64,000 nucleotides of DNA from Amborella trichopoda. Lineage: Eukaryota; Streptophyta; Magnoliopsida; Amborellales; Amborellaceae. The stretch covers positions 714,792 through 778,791 of the forward strand of contig NW_006500065.1 of NCBI RefSeq assembly GCF_000471905.2. Direction: 5' to 3'. The translations under genes and the position numbers were made by a program. This document shows positions 1-12,839 of this stretch, one piece after another. The notes below the pieces were generated by a model, which saw only the letters and a program-made list of their open reading frames with translations, was not told the origin of the DNA and did no database searches. Position 1 is the stretch's first letter, and each line of letters begins with the position of its first letter.

Positions 1-1540
1 CCACACATCTTGATGGCATGATGGTGGATGGTGGGCTAGGACATGAAGGGCCATAATTCATCATCTAGAAGCATCTCCACACTTGAGGCTTGAAAAGCTA
101 TAAACACCCCTTGAGTCAAGTTTTCACATACATGAGATCACATCATAAACTTTCCCTCCAAAAGTAGCACGTCTCTCTCTCTTCACTATCTCTTTGTTGG
201 CACACCCAAGGCCATTGGGTTCTTCCGTTCTCTGTCTAAAGAGCCTTTTCATGTTGTGCGAGAGAAGAGCTCCTTTGAAGGTCTCATACTACTCCATTAA
301 TGATGATCCAAAGCTCAAAATTTAAGCCGTGGATGATCTAGTCTTCAAGCCTTCAACAATTACTCTTTTTCCCCCTCTAATGATTATATCTTTGCTTCCT
401 TGAATATTTGCTTCCTTGAATCTTTATTGATCTCACTTGATCCATGTAGTTTAAGGCTTCATCCATGCACAATTTGAGATAGTTATCTATGAGCTTTCTC
501 CCTTGAATTTTAGAGTATTTCTTGCTGATATCTCTTTGAGTTTTTCATATTCATATCAATCATTCAGATCACCTCCTAGTTTTCTTCTTAAATTGTTGGT
601 TTTTCAAAGAGTGAGTATGCCGAATTTTCATGAGCCACTCTATGAAGAAACTTGAACTAGTTTTGCTTTCAAAGAGCCAGATCTCTCCCACAAACTTCCC
701 ACTTGTTTTATATCTTTGAATCTCTGCAAATTCTTTCATATTTGAAGCATGTATGAATTGGCCTGGATTTGTGATATGCCATCACATGTCATCCATTGGC
801 ACATAGCCGGGCACATGAGAGCTCTAATTGGCTTCTCATGGTCATGATACATTTTATACTTGAACAATAGTGTGTTAATGTAATGGAAATCATGTTGTAA
901 TATGTTTTCGAGTGTTCATTGGTGTATAATTTTGTTTTGTAAGATTGAGTGGTGATAAATTTTCAAGAGCACTATTCATGTGTAGTTTGATTATCTCCCT
1001 TTATGGGGACAAACTACTTTGGATGCCTGATTCCAAAGGACATTTCCCAGTTAAATTCATGCTCCAGATCTTAATCCATTCCATGCAAAATGCAGTTGCC
1101 AAAAAACTGTAGCTTATACCTGCCTGACCAAGAATCAGATTTTTTGACGGATGGCTGCCCATAACAAGGTGGTGACCTCTGACCTCCTTACGAGCCGGGA
1201 TTCATCATCTTGAACATATATGCCCGATTTGTAAGCTTGGCCTCACTTCTCCACTATAAGGAAGTGAGTAAATTTTGGGCTTTTGCATTTGGTCTTATCA
1301 AGCTAAATTGGGCCCCCCTTCCTCAATTGAAGCCCTGTTGCAACATGGTGCAACGAACTTATGTAAGCTAGTAATTATTCTATGAAGAATTATATTATAT
1401 GGCTAGTTTGGAAGGAATAAAATGCTTGGTGTTTCATTAAGCAAAAGGGGAAGAGAAGAAAGGATAGATCCAGATTACAGTCGTCTCATGGGCCAAATCA
1501 AAGAATGAATTCTCGGGATATTCATTAAATTACTTTGAAT
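1..1540. other. AT-rich stretch, no gene recognised
   Basis: I see no convincing coding frame. A TATA-like motif (ctataaacacc, near 100) followed by CT-rich sequence around 170-240 could be a promoter or an LTR remnant, but no matching second copy or terminal repeat is visible in the window. Confidence 0.4.
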
Positions 1541-2160
1541 TTAAATGGACCAGTGGAAAATTACCATGGGAGGGTAGAGCTTTAAGGTGGATAGTGCTGC
1601 CCCCTAGGGGGACTTAATGGATATGGAAGTAAACTTTGATGCCAGTTCTATCGCCATTTTGAGAGAAGCAGGGGTGGGAGGCACCTAAGAAATGATGGAA
1701 GAAAGATTATTTTGTGCTATTTGGAACCGCTACATTTGTGCAATGCAAATGACTCAGAGGTGTGGACTTCGCTAACTGGGCTGAGGAGTTTAGACCCTAG
1801 TTGAAAGTAATCATTGAAGGAGACTCTGTAACAACCACTGCTCATGCCAGTAGAGGATAGGTCTACCCATGGACTTTACATAACATCTATGAGGTTTTTT
1901 TTCTTGAGCAAACAGTGTGTGCCACTATCCAGCCTATGGAGGGAACCCAACCAACTAGCAAACTCATTGGCAAAAGAAGGCATATCTGAGTCCTCATTAG
2001 TAGTTGCATGTTTTTGAATCTGAGGATAGATATTGATATTGAGCTTGGAGGAAATCGGTACATGGTTGAGTCTTGTATATAAACTATTTTTGTATGTGGT
2101 ACACATAATTGTAAACCAAATTTTGTTTAATGAAAGCATTTATCATTCAAAAAAAATTTA
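1541..2160 (+). mobile_element. Degraded 3' end of a LINE (RNase H domain)
   Basis: Scattered reading-frame pieces resemble the C-terminal RNase H domain of plant L1-type LINEs: an N-terminal piece reading VNFDASS near 1630, EGDSVTT near 1818, and a C-terminal piece reading REPNQLANSLAKEG near 1940-1985. The last matches the family's usual 'N-x-x-A-D-x-L-A-K-x-G' ending. A short A-run at about 2147-2154 marks the 3' end. The frames are interrupted in several places, so this is a dead, 5'-truncated copy. I could not define its 5' end or a clean target-site duplication. Confidence 0.6.
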
Positions 2161-2489
2161 TTGAAGTTAAAAAATTGTGGGAAATGGACTTAGGACATGC
2201 GACACCTTAATCAATCAAGCTCCGAAGGCCGATTCCTTATAGAGAATCGAGGTTGTTTTCAAAGGAGTTAGTATGTTGCTTCTTCAGTTGAGAATGAACA
2301 TTTAGGTGTTCTTTTCTTAGGGTACCCATAATTTCCTGTTCAGTGAATGAAGCATTTTTATTATTCCTCATTTAAATTTTAAGTTTATCTTAGTGCTATT
2401 TCCAAGAATTCCTTTCAATTTATTGATTACTTTCTACAATTGACTGAGGTTGTACTGTCATTACTTCTGAAATGGATTGTGGCCTGTGC

Positions 2490-2763
2490 AGGATGTTCCA
2501 GGTCTTTTTGGCTTCAGGGAAACATGCATGTGCCACAAAAATTTTAAGGCGCATATCAAAAGATGACCCGCACGTGCGTTATATCATCAAGGCATCCAAG
2601 AAAGCTTATGATAAGCAAATGGGTTAAAAAAATTCATAGTTCCTCATCTTCAGCCATGTTCTTCAGAGAGAAAACCCAATCAGTACATTGTGGTTGCTGC
2701 AAATGGTTTTACCTTGTTCATTGATGTCCAGAGCACGGAAATAGTTGACCATCAGACAACAGG
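2490..2763 (+). pseudogene. Exon-like coding fragment, frame-shifted, identity unknown
   Basis: After a good acceptor (gtgcag, ending at 2491) a frame runs from 2493 to a stop at 2625-2627 and reads HVRYIIKASKKAYDKQ near its end. A second frame, offset by two bases, runs from about 2629 to 2763, reads YIVVAANGFTLFIDVQ, and ends at a good donor (acag|gtaaac). Both pieces have protein-like composition. The simplest reading is one host exon, or a captured gene fragment, broken by a small indel around 2622-2632. I do not recognise the protein, and no flanking exon was found in 2764-5050. A chance ORF pair remains possible. Confidence 0.35.
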
Positions 2764-5050
2764 TAAACCCTATTAGAGGCATTTTTTTAATTTCTCAGTT
2801 GATTGGTACAGTGATAGAATCCTCCTGTCATTTTAAGAAAGAGCGAAATACCTATATTTCCTACAGTGTTACGGCCTGTTTAAATATGACCTTTCTCCAT
2901 GATGAAGTATTTAACTGATGTCAATTTACCATAATATTAAAAATTGAGCTTTTCTACAAATTTGTTTTGTAAAGTAATTTAGTTATAAGGAGAAATCATC
3001 TGTACCCAAAGTCTATTAATCATATCTATAACATGCTTTTTGAACTCTCACTTAGGTTGAGCAATTTAAGGTTTTTCTGCATGCTGCCATGAATTTGGTG
3101 CTGTTGGGCAGCATGGCTGAAAATGAATGTGGTTTACGCATACCTTTAGCTGCCAAAAAACTAACCCAAGAAGTCTGCACAATGCCTCCACTATGTGAGT
3201 TCGACAAAAACTGAAAGTTCTTGTTTTCATTCAAGTCCCAAATTGATGGGCTGTGGTGAAGCACTGACCACATATTGACTAAATTACAAATTGGCAGCAA
3301 AAACCGGGTTCAGCCTTTCTTGGAAATAATGAGATTGTTTTTGACATCTATGGATAAATTGATTATGGTATGGATGGTCTTGAGTTAAAAATATTGCCTT
3401 TTAGGGCCAATTTTTCTCATTCAAATGTTAGTTTATGTTTCATGTTCATCAAAAGGAATAGAGCAATTCTCAGCATGCTCCTCATGCTAACAAGATCAAA
3501 GACATTTGCTGTGAACAGGACGCTAGTTTTGTGTAACTTAGAATCTCTATATCATTCATTGGGAGGATCCGGATGGCGAGCCATCCAAACAGATAGTTCA
3601 GACACCAAAGAAAGCCCTTCTACACACATGCATAGTCTGAGTGGTCCATCCAGAATAAGTTCTTTACAAACTGACTGTTCTACTGTCAGTCAAGTCAAAA
3701 ACAAACAGAAGACTTCAATATAGGTGATATATGAGTTGTTTACAAGATATAATGGAATAAGGATCAATTAAGTTAGAGATGAATGTATCCGGAAGTGGAA
3801 GTTAGTTTTGATATTTCTTTCCAACTACTGTGCTTATGGTGTTTGGGTATTTGGGCAACAAAAAGTTATGAAATTGTGTAGTGCTCATAGCTTATGGACT
3901 GGGTACTTGTGCATTTTTCCAGAGGTGAAATCGTTGCCATTATGACATTTTTATCAGTTAAAAGGCAACTCGTGTTCGGAAGATGGCAAGAAACTGAGAG
4001 AAGCACTCTTCTTGTCGTAGGAGCTATTGTGAAGGATACTAATGCATATTCCAATTCTTGAGAGTCAGAATGCCTCCTGTGAGTCCTTTGTGTCCCACTG
4101 AAGTTGACATGCGTGTCATATAGTATCTAAATGGCCCCTGTTTTGGTAATTGATGCAGGGAATAAGGTTTACTATCCTTTCGTTCTTGCAAATTTCTTTC
4201 TATTGGCAACCTTTTTGTATCATTCATTACTCATCCCATGTTTCTCTTTTTGTGATTGCAGTGATCTTACTGTCAGAAGGTTCAGGGCTATATGAGGATG
4301 GATAGTTTCTTGTGATAGAAATTGAGTTGGTCCTAAAGATCAATGGTGTTCTTAATTATTTAATATTGTATCAATCTATCTGTTGTACTAATAAGTAAAC
4401 ACCATTGTTTCCTTAATGGCTAAGTTGAGAATTCTGCAAATCCCACAGTAATTCCCATATGTAGAGTATTGCTTGTAATTTGGTTTTCAGGTGTTATGTT
4501 TCCGTTGCTTGTTAATCACATAATTGTCTTTGGATTATGACTAGAGTGAGGTTCAAATCGGTTTCAACTGAACATGTAGGACATTGCCCTAAGGGAATGA
4601 GGCAGAAAATGAATAATATTAATTTTTAAAATATTCGATTTATTATTTTTTAGGGATTGTATATTATGGTATTATTTATCATTGTTACAAAGAGGTCACA
4701 ATCACTTTTTGCCATTAGATTTCAAATTACATGATTTGGAGTGGGTTACGAAGTTCGAGAAATTTTCTTTTGAACTTTGAGTCTGGTCAATAACACACTT
4801 ACAACTATCTAATTTAAAATCTAACAGACAAAAATGATTGTGATCTCCTTGTATTAAAAGTAAATTGTCTTTTTATATATTTTTTTTATTTCCTATTTAG
4901 TGAATTTTCATTAAAATTGTGGCACGTCATTTAATGGATATAACGGTCAATATTTTCAAAATAACAGGAATAGTGGGCGTTACGGTGCATTACAACCTTT
5001 TTTATTTTTTTCTTTTTTTTCTTTTCCACATTTGCTTTTGAGACCCATTA
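2764..5050. other. No gene recognised
   Basis: The longest frame here (3370-3720, + strand, 117 codons) has no recognisable motif, repeated segments or splice context and looks like chance. The rest is AT-rich with T-runs at 5000-5030. Confidence 0.5.
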
Positions 5051-5242
5051 TAGTAGCCATAGTTCTAAAACTCAGCCTTGGCGCAAGGTGAGTTCGGAAC
5101 GAGTAGGTTGTACAAAAAAAAATTAAAGTTTATATATATATATATATAGTTAGGATGCCCTCTGCTGTAGCATAAACAAATAGGTGTCAGAAAGATTGAT
5201 GGTACCTTGGCCAAGTCTATTTTTTAAACACTGGTAGTAGCC
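5051..5242. mobile_element. Small hAT-type MITE with 8-bp target duplication
   Basis: Perfect direct repeats tagtagcc at 5051-5058 and 5235-5242 flank a 176-bp element (5059-5234). Its ends form an imperfect inverted repeat: left ATAGTTCTAAAA, right reverse-complement CCAGTGTTTAAAA. The 8-bp duplication and a CAGTGTT(T)-like end are typical of the hAT superfamily. A TA-dinucleotide run lies inside at about 5133-5149. There is no coding capacity. Confidence 0.65.
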
Positions 5243-5989
5243 GTTACACCGTCAAGTATTGGCTTTACATTAGGAGCACACCCTTTGTTTGTAGCAGGTA
5301 TTTTATGCGGTTCGTTGCCATTGCGAAGTGTACCAGCATGTCTGCTCCCATCCTAGTGTTAAAAGCTGGAAAAGTACGAGGGTTTCCAACGATGAGACTG
5401 AAAGGCCCGTATAACGTGCTCCCATAGGAGCAAATTGTACACTTGCTCTTTGTAGTTTGGAGCATTTTCTTAGGAAAAGTCATTTATGGGTCAGCGGGTG
5501 CAAGGGCCTGCTGATTCATTAACGTCCATCTCAAAGATCGATATTGTAAAAAACTCGCAAGGCTAAGATAAATATAGACGGTGTAGAATTTTTTCTGTAG
5601 AAAAAGCACATTTTAAATTTTGAAAATTTTATTTTATTTTTTCATATTTATAATCATCTTAACCTAGGTCATGAATCACTAAAATTTTAGATTAGAAGTC
5701 CATTTTACAATAGGTTTAAGTGGGGCCTGCATTTGCGAAGTTTGAGTCGGGTGACTCATAGAAACCCCCATCCTTTTCTTTATTTGAAATGTTGGGATCC
5801 GATTTGAGGGATGGGGATCGTTTCTTTGCAAAATGCTATCAAAATGGGGTTTTTCCTCAGTTTTTAATTGACCAGTTGATAATCTTGTCAATTGCCATTT
5901 GCTCTTTATGGATGTTAGATTGTGATTATTGTTACAGTTTGAACTATACATCGTTATTATTCCGTGTAATGGTTGTAACATGAGTGTTT

Positions 5990-6205
5990 GTTTTATGGTG
6001 GTGGAATAATGTGACAGTGGCCGTGATAGCGGTGGATGTGGTGGTGGCGATGTGATGGTGGTTGTGGATTGTGGAGGTGGAGCAATGATGGTAATGGTGG
6101 CGCTTAGGAGGTGGTGGTGTGAGTGATGGCAGTGGTGGCGGTTAGGAGGTGGAGTAGTAGAGTCCTGCTGGTGCTGTGGTAGTGGTGGTAGCCAAAAAAT
6201 GAATA
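5990..6205 (+). repeat. GGT/GTG-rich imperfect trinucleotide tract
   Basis: About 210 bp are dominated by GTGGTGGYG-like units on the + strand, interrupted and diverged. No protein feature was recognised in any frame. Confidence 0.75.
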
Positions 6206-6437
6206 GCTAATGGTCAATCCTTAGGCTCAATTTTTTCTGGCACTACTTAAAGAGTGTATTCAGTTCTCTTTTATTAGTTGGGTCACTACATTGAACAGGT
6301 TAAATCCCCAAAAATTGAGGTAAAGCTAGAATTTTGCGTGAGAAATGTATAATCTGCTCACATGATCAATTTTCTCATATGGGAGCTTATTTAATTTTAT
6401 CTACTTTTAGCAAGATGTTGTTTTTTACGTAATTTAA

Positions 6438-6478
<41 letters not shown>
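6438..6478. repeat. (AAT)n microsatellite
   Basis: About 13 uninterrupted AAT units, seen directly. Confidence 0.95.
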
Positions 6479-6479
<1 letters not shown>

Positions 6480-7486
6480 CAGTGATTTTTAAAAATGATT
6501 AAAATTTTGACCCGTAGTGTTAGAAGAATGCATTTTTGGAAAACGATGATAAAATCATTTTTTAGCTCTTTCAAGAAAACTTTCTAAAAAAAAATTGCCT
6601 ATATGTCCTAAATATAAACATTTTGGAACTTTTTTTGTATTCATTTGAACTTCTAGAAATCTTGATAAACTTTTTAAAATGTTCAAATCTTCCCTTGTCT
6701 TTATTTATTTTAATTTTTTTGAATTTAACCAGATAGTTCAACAAAGTACTTTCACTAACATCCTTCCAAAACAAATTGGTGCTCCAAAAAAACTATATTT
6801 CTCAAAACATTACTAGTGATATATTCCCACCGAAAAAAGCATATTCCCTTAAAAAATGTAGCTCCAAAAATTAAAATACAAAAAAAAAATAAAAAGGAAG
6901 AATTGTGCATGGGAAACATTCTCTATCTAGAAAAAGAGCCGGGGTTTAATTTGTTAGCGTTAAAAAAAAGCCGGGGCTTAATTTGTTAGCACTGGACGAT
7001 TTACAACATTACGTCCTAGGCTCAATTCATACAAGGGACCCTCACTCACCCAAAAAAAAACATTCCCTCTCTCCAAAATCAGTACCAAAACATAAAGGAA
7101 GATAACTATTAAACCATTAAAGGGAGAAACAAATAGGGATATCATAACTTAAGATGTTAAGGTGAGGTTTGAATCTTTCATAGTTTTCTCTTTGTACGGA
7201 TTTCTTAAAAAATGTACTTTCAAAATAAATAAATAAAAAAAAAGGGAAAACTTGCGCAATAAAAACATGATCTTTCTTCAAACCATCAGGGTCCAAGCCA
7301 TAGATAACTGCAGGTCTTGATGACGTGAAGTCATTATTTTAGAAATTTTTCTCCGAAACTTTAAGATCTGAAGTCTTTGCATGAGTTATGTCTACAAGAA
7401 GTACGAGCACTTTGGAAAAAAAAAAAAAGAAACAAAACAATGCGCATGGACATAAAATACAAGAATTTGGTTTTTTTTTTTTTTAA
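6479..7486. other. AT-rich spacer, no gene recognised
   Basis: A-runs and T-runs predominate. Two near-identical copies of a roughly 30-bp unit containing ccggggYttaatttgttagc lie at about 6938-6994. Confidence 0.5.
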
Positions 7487-7861
7487 GGGTGAGGTTTGTT
7501 TAAGGTTGCGAGACTTAAACAATCAAAGTAAGGCGCCCCCCAAATGATGCTGAAGAGGTGATTCAAGTGCCGAAAATCCCTATAATGGTAGACAAATCTA
7601 TTTTTATTTCTAATTATAGAATTTCAAGTTTAAAAAATACTATAGATCTAGTATACGTACAAACACCTGAAAATCTTGAAAATGGAGGTCTAGATAATAC
7701 ATTAAAAGATATACTATTTCGAGGATTTGATATCTTTTTTCTTTAACAACTATACATTTTCAGATCGAGATGATCAATTATAGGATTTTTTAGCGTCATA
7801 ACAACGTTTTTCAATGAGCTTTTGAGGTACCCTTTACTTCTATAATATACCGACCTTATAT
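7487..7861. mobile_element. MITE copy M1 (GGGTGAGG family, Mutator-like)
   Basis: The copy begins GGGTGAGGTTTGTTTAAGG, the family's terminal motif also seen as reverse complement at 20388. The interior resembles the copies at 20405-20790 and 54391-54783: a 5' segment with acaatcaaagtaaggcgccc and a 3' segment ending gaggtaccctttactt. The right terminus appears truncated against an A-run. It has no coding capacity. Confidence 0.6.
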
Positions 7862-7936
7862 TAAAAAAAAAAAAAACTATGATAACATAAATTTATGGGG
7901 ATATTGTAAATTTCTCTAGTTTTTATCTACACGCAT

Positions 7937-8283
7937 TATAAAGTGCCCACATTATACTGTACAAGTAAAACACACCTCTAAAATTTATTGGAAGATGTAG
8001 TTCCAGTATTAGAAAACTTACAATAGGTTGGAAAACCATTTTTAAACTTCAATATGAAAATTAAAATTCAAAAAAAAAAGTGTAGATCAAGAAAATCTAT
8101 AAACATTAGAAATAGTCAGTCTACTTGTTACAAGATGCAATATTTTTAAGATTTTTTTCGTTATATCTATACATCTTGAAGTCGAAATGATTAATAATAA
8201 GGTTTGCCAACTTTCGAACACTCTTTATACAAGAATCTAGAGGTGCGCCTTACTTCAATAGTATAAAGTTGCAACCCTATATA
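7937..8283. mobile_element. MITE copy M1b, same family, diverged
   Basis: The subterminal inverted motif is present on both sides: acacacctctaaaattta near 7971 on the left and gaggtgcgccttacttc near 8240 on the right. The interior shows the family's 'ttggaaaaccat...' segment. Terminal GGG motifs are not preserved. Confidence 0.55.
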
Positions 8284-8319
8284 ACTTTTGTCCTATATAT
8301 ATAATATATATACATTGCA

Positions 8320-8375
8320 AAATGTTGCACCCTTATACTATTGAAGGAAGTTGCACCTCAAAAATCCTACAGAAG
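8320..8375. mobile_element. Left part of MITE copy M2, split by the Ty3/Gypsy element
   Basis: The segment ends aaaaatcctacagaag at 8375 and continues on the far side of the Ty3/Gypsy element at 20069. Removing the element and one copy of agaag restores a sequence that matches the intact copy M3 base for base across the junction region. Confidence 0.75.
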
Positions 8376-8404
8376 TGTAACGACCCAAATTTGTTGAGCA
8401 TGAT

Positions 8405-8815
8405 GAAGTCGCTGCTACGCGACGATAGAAGAGAAGAAGGAGAGAGAGGGCCCCGCTAGTGTACGTGCGGCAATAGAAGAGAAGAAGAAGAGAGAGAGTG
8501 TCGCACAAGTGTGCGTGTTGTGATAGAAGAAAGGAAAAAGAAGAGAGTGTCGTGGCGAAGGGAGAAGGAAGAGAGCACGCAACGATATGAGGGAAAGAAG
8601 AGTGCTCGATGAAGGAAGGAGGAAGAGAGCGCGGCGATAGAAGGGAAAGAAGAGCGCGCGACGATAGGAGAGAAAGAAGAGCGTGCGGCGATAGGAGGGA
8701 AAGAAGAGCGTGCGGCGAAGGGAGAAGGAAGAGAGTGTGCGGCGATAGGAGGGAAAGAAGATCGCGCAGTAAATGGAGAAAGAAGAAGCGCGCATGGCCA
8801 TCGGAGAGAATAAGA
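8405..8815 (+). repeat. Purine-rich tandem array in the 5' LTR
   Basis: Variable units built on gcgataggagggaaagaaga and gcgaagggagaaggaagag. The long open frames on both strands here (up to about 180 codons) are low-complexity products of the array and not genes. Confidence 0.85.
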
Positions 8816-10309
8816 GGAGAAGGGTAAGGTCGTGCATGAAGCAAGACAGCCCCCTGCTGACTGCGTGTTGTCCTGTGCGCCAACTATCAACCTACATACC
8901 ATTAAAAGGCCACTTGATAAGCCCAGAGTTCCACCTTCTCACCTTTGGAATATAAGTCTCTCTTTCGCTCTCTACACTTCATGTTTTGGAGCCAAAGTTT
9001 AGCCTTTGTACCATTGTTGACGAGCTTGAGAAGGTTCGTGATGGGGACTGTGGAAAGAGATTTGGGATCACCTTTGGGAACACAAAAGGTAGCTAGATAA
9101 CTACCTTGCAGACCCATAAGTATGGAACATGAATGAAGTATGGTTTGAGCCTAGTTTGAGTAGAAGCATATGCAAAAATGATGACTGCATTTTCCAGAAA
9201 GCTTGCCTTCTTTTGCATGATAAGAAGTGAGCACTGAAATCCTTTTTGATCGCCCTAAATTTCTGTGGGATGATACTCTTGTGAGTATAGTTGAAGCTAG
9301 AATTAGTTTCATGTTGTTACCTTGCATGGATTAAGTGTTAGGAGATGATTTTGGGAAGGGTGTCATGGCTGGACTGTGATTTTCCAGGGAATTTGCATGT
9401 TTTTGTAATAAGTTTTTGAATGTATAAATGATATCCATTTGGCCTCAAGTCAACAGCATTTGAAAGATCTCTGGGTCTACTTTGAGTTTGTTTTTGTCCA
9501 GTTGAGATTCTTGCTAATTTAGAAGATATGTTTTATTTATAAATGTATGTCATTGTTAGCCGACTGTGATAAATTCAAGAAATATTGCTTCTGTTACTAA
9601 GACTTTGCTTGATCTATTGAAATCCAAATGACATAAAAATATAACCATTTGATAGATGCATGAATCTTCCATGATTTTCATGTTTTAACCTTGCCCAAAA
9701 TATGTGTAAATGAGGGGCTATACTTAAGAATGTTCCAGTATGTCACTATTAACAGACCTTGTAGGAACTCAGAACTTTGGTCTCTGTTGCCATGAACTTT
9801 GGTTGTCCAAATGGAGTCCAATTAGTCCAAAACTATAGCCTTTTGGAAGATCTGAATGTCTACTAAAAATTGGATGTTTAAATTATTTTGAAATTCCTAC
9901 TAGGTTGAAAGTTGTGATTTGAATTGCGAACATATGTTACTCATGGCAAAATTCAGCAAGATTCAGGACGATATGCTTAACCCTTAATTAACCAAGTAAT
10001 GTTCAATCAGTGAATTCGGATCGGAATTTAGTTAAATTCCTCTTCTTAATTTAGGTGCTATAACTCATTCTGGATATGCCCATGATTAATAAGAACAACA
10101 ATGAATTTTTAAGTTGTACATGAATTATGCACATATCATCCATCAACATTTCTTTCTGAGCATAGCTTATTCTTTTTACAACATGATTGAATGTTCTGTT
10201 ATAAGACACCAAAATAGCATGCTTATGATTCTAAAAATGTTGATCACTCCTGCCCTTTTGAAAAGAGTAAAGTATGAATAGATGAATGTTATGCATGCTT
10301 ATATACGGT

Positions 10310-10720
10310 ACAACTGATATACGTGATTTTTGGCCACTACGCAATGGGTCCTGCTATAGTAGTGGATATTCTGATTATATTATATGAACTCTAATATATG
10401 TGATTTCTGACCACTACTCAATGTGTCCTCCATTGGTAGCAGATATTCTGATTCTGTCATATGAACTCTGATATGTGTGATTTCTGACCACTACGCAATG
10501 GGTCCTGCATTGATAGCAGATATTCTGATTCTGTTATATGAACTCTGATATATGTGATTTCTAGCCACTACGCAAGGGGACCTCCATTGGTAAGGGACAT
10601 TCTGATTATGTTATATGAACTCTGATATATGTGGACATTTTGATTATGTTATATGAACTCTAATATATGTGATTTCTGACCACTACGCGATGGGTCCTCT
10701 ACTGGTAGTGGATACTGTGT
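10310..10720 (+). repeat. About 77-bp tandem repeat in the 5' LTR
   Basis: Roughly five imperfect copies of a unit containing tgatttctgaccactacgca, ctccattggtag, and attctgattctgttatatga. The same array lies at 18430-18830 in the 3' LTR. Confidence 0.85.
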
Positions 10721-11767
10721 TGCCGGCAAATTCTGATTTTGCCCCGACTCTAATAATAGGAGTGGAGTTGGGAGATAACTGTAAATAACAGGGTGGGTCG
10801 CACCCCCCAAATTGTTATGGGCACTACGCATTGGGTCCTCTAATGGTAGTGTAACACCCTCTCTCCTGATGGCGCAAAGATAGGGTCGTGTCTTGTAAGG
10901 CTTCAGCGTATCAAAACCCCAAAGCGTGTTGGGGATCGTGTGTGTGAGTGAGGACAATACGAAATGGGATCTCCATTTGTTATTGTCCTCGCTCCAAAAT
11001 GAGGGTAGAAGTTCTAAGTTACTGGATTGGCTTAGTCTGATCGATGTGACTTCTACTTCGAGAGTAATTATATTTATGTTTCTGCCTGTCTGAATTAAGT
11101 ACTATATTCGATTGTCTGACTGTGACTGAGATAAGCATCAATGTAACTGCCATTTCAGGAAACATTAAATACTTCGACTTCTGAACAATACTAATTTTAT
11201 ACTGATAATGTTCATATTCTGATGCATGACTCTACTTTCTGATGTTAGTACGGTCTTTGGCAATCCATCGGCCATGTTATGATGTATATGCTAATAGTCA
11301 AGAGCACAAGAATAGTGACCTATTTACTGGACTTTAGCTCATACCTCTCTTTTTCCCTTCTTTTTAGAGTGAGAGCCGATGGCTCGCGTGTGGACTGCTG
11401 GACGGTGGCAGCAGATCTTTGAAGCCCAAGTGCTGTCCAGGAATCTTTTGATTGTAGGTGTATGGTGGTTGTGCCACAATGTATTTTGATGAATATTGTA
11501 ATGTTGTTGTCAGGCCAGTAGCGCCTTGAACCCTTTTGTAAAAGTATTTTCTGAGACTAAATTTGTATAAATGGTTTTTTTTCTGCTCCTTTTGTGGTCC
11601 TTTGTTTATGAGTTTATTTTAATTCATGTTGTCTTTGATTCCAAAATTTTAACACGTGTTGATACCACTCCCACCTGAGTGACATACGCGACCTCCAGTC
11701 GCGATCCCGCACTCTGTCGCCCTCCGACGAGCCGTAAAGGGGTCAGGCGATGGAGTCGTGCCAGTTA

Positions 11768-11780
11768 TGGTATCAGAGCA
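11768..11780 (+). other. Primer-binding site, initiator tRNA-Met
   Basis: tggtatcagagca lies five bases downstream of the 5' LTR end and is the standard plant PBS complementary to the 3' end of tRNA-iMet. Confidence 0.9.
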
Positions 11781-11849
11781 GTCATGCTAGGATTCTTAAC
11801 CAAGAATGTTGTAGAGGTATCTCTAGAATAGTTTTGAGTAGACTAGTGA

Positions 11850-12800
11850 CTGAGGTTCTCCTGTTGCAGACAAGAAGCCAAGGACTCGTGCTAATAATGC
11901 GAGCTCCAGTAACGAGAATATAGAAGCCCTTGGAGAATTCTTCAGGATATTGGGGGCCATGACTCATATAATGAAAGATAATATGCCGGCCCCGGTTACC
12001 CCTGCCCCGGAACAGACTGAAGGTCGACAAATAGAAAGGTTCAGGAGGCTAGCGCCACCGACGTTCCTAGGGCATGGGGGAGTAGAAAAAGCATAACGAT
12101 AGATAAGGGAAGTGGAGAAGATATTTGAAGTGTTGCCATGCAGTAATGAGCAGAAGTAGATGCTGAGCACTGGTGGGGCTCAGTAAAACAATATTGGGAA
12201 AAGTCAAGGATAGAAGTGACCTGGGAGAATTTCTTAGAGGCCTTCAATGAGAAGTACTTCCCTGACTCAGTACGAGAAAGAAAGGAAGTGGAGTTTATTG
12301 AGCTGCAACAAGGGGGACTATCTGTAAAACAGTATGCAGCCAAGTTCGTTGAATTGCCAAGATATGTGTTGCACATCATTAACACTGAGGCGCGGAAGGC
12401 TAGTAAGTTTGAAAGAGGCCTCAAGCGAGAAATAAGGAGGGAGGTAATATCGGTCAATTTAAAGACCTTCTCCCCTCTCGTGGATCTGGCCATGAAGATA
12501 AAAAGGGAAGATGAAGGGTCCCGGGTCAGGAAAGTAGGAAGGATCGAGCCAGCTCTGTTTAAAAGTTTTGGAAGAAGGACTCGGCCACCCCCAAAGAGAA
12601 GTTTCAGGGGAAATAATAATTAAGGAAGTAAGAAGATCTAGAAAACCTTCTCTGGCGACGAGTGAACCAGCGCCCGACATGTCCATATTGTAGAAAGGAC
12701 AATCACTTAGCGGTCGAGTGCCAAAGAAATACAGGAACATGTTTCAAGTGTGGCAATCCTAGCCACATGATCAAGGATTGTCCAGTGAAGGGACCAGGAG
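11850..12800 (+). pseudogene. gag region of the Ty3/Gypsy fossil
   Basis: Contains a retrotransposon Gag core (around 12210-12500, reading for example WENFLEAFNEKYFP) followed by two CCHC zinc knuckles at about 12681-12780 (C-P-Y-C...H...C and C-F-K-C-G...H...C). These bind nucleic acid in the virus-like particle of intact relatives. It is part of a broken element. Confidence 0.85.
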
Positions 12801-12839
12801 ACTGACTAAAGACTCAAGGTCGGGTGCTTGCCCTTACAG

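Larger units (their letters stand above)
8376..11763 (+). repeat. 5' LTR of the Ty3/Gypsy fossil
   Basis: About 3.39 kb, starting TGTAACGACC and ending with CA just before the primer-binding site. It matches 16282-20068 almost throughout and contains two tandem arrays, listed separately. Confidence 0.9.

Noticed and set aside
3370-3723. 117-codon plus-strand frame
   Set aside because: No domain, no splice-supported partner and average non-coding composition.
8405-8815. Possible CRISPR-like regular array
   Set aside because: Units are contiguous and variable without unique spacers, and the host is a plant; this is an LTR tandem repeat.
8338-8902. Three overlapping minus-strand frames of 140-181 codons, rich in Ser, Leu, Phe and Pro
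   Set aside because: They lie in the purine-rich tandem array of the 5' LTR; composition is dictated by the repeat, and all frames are open for the same reason.
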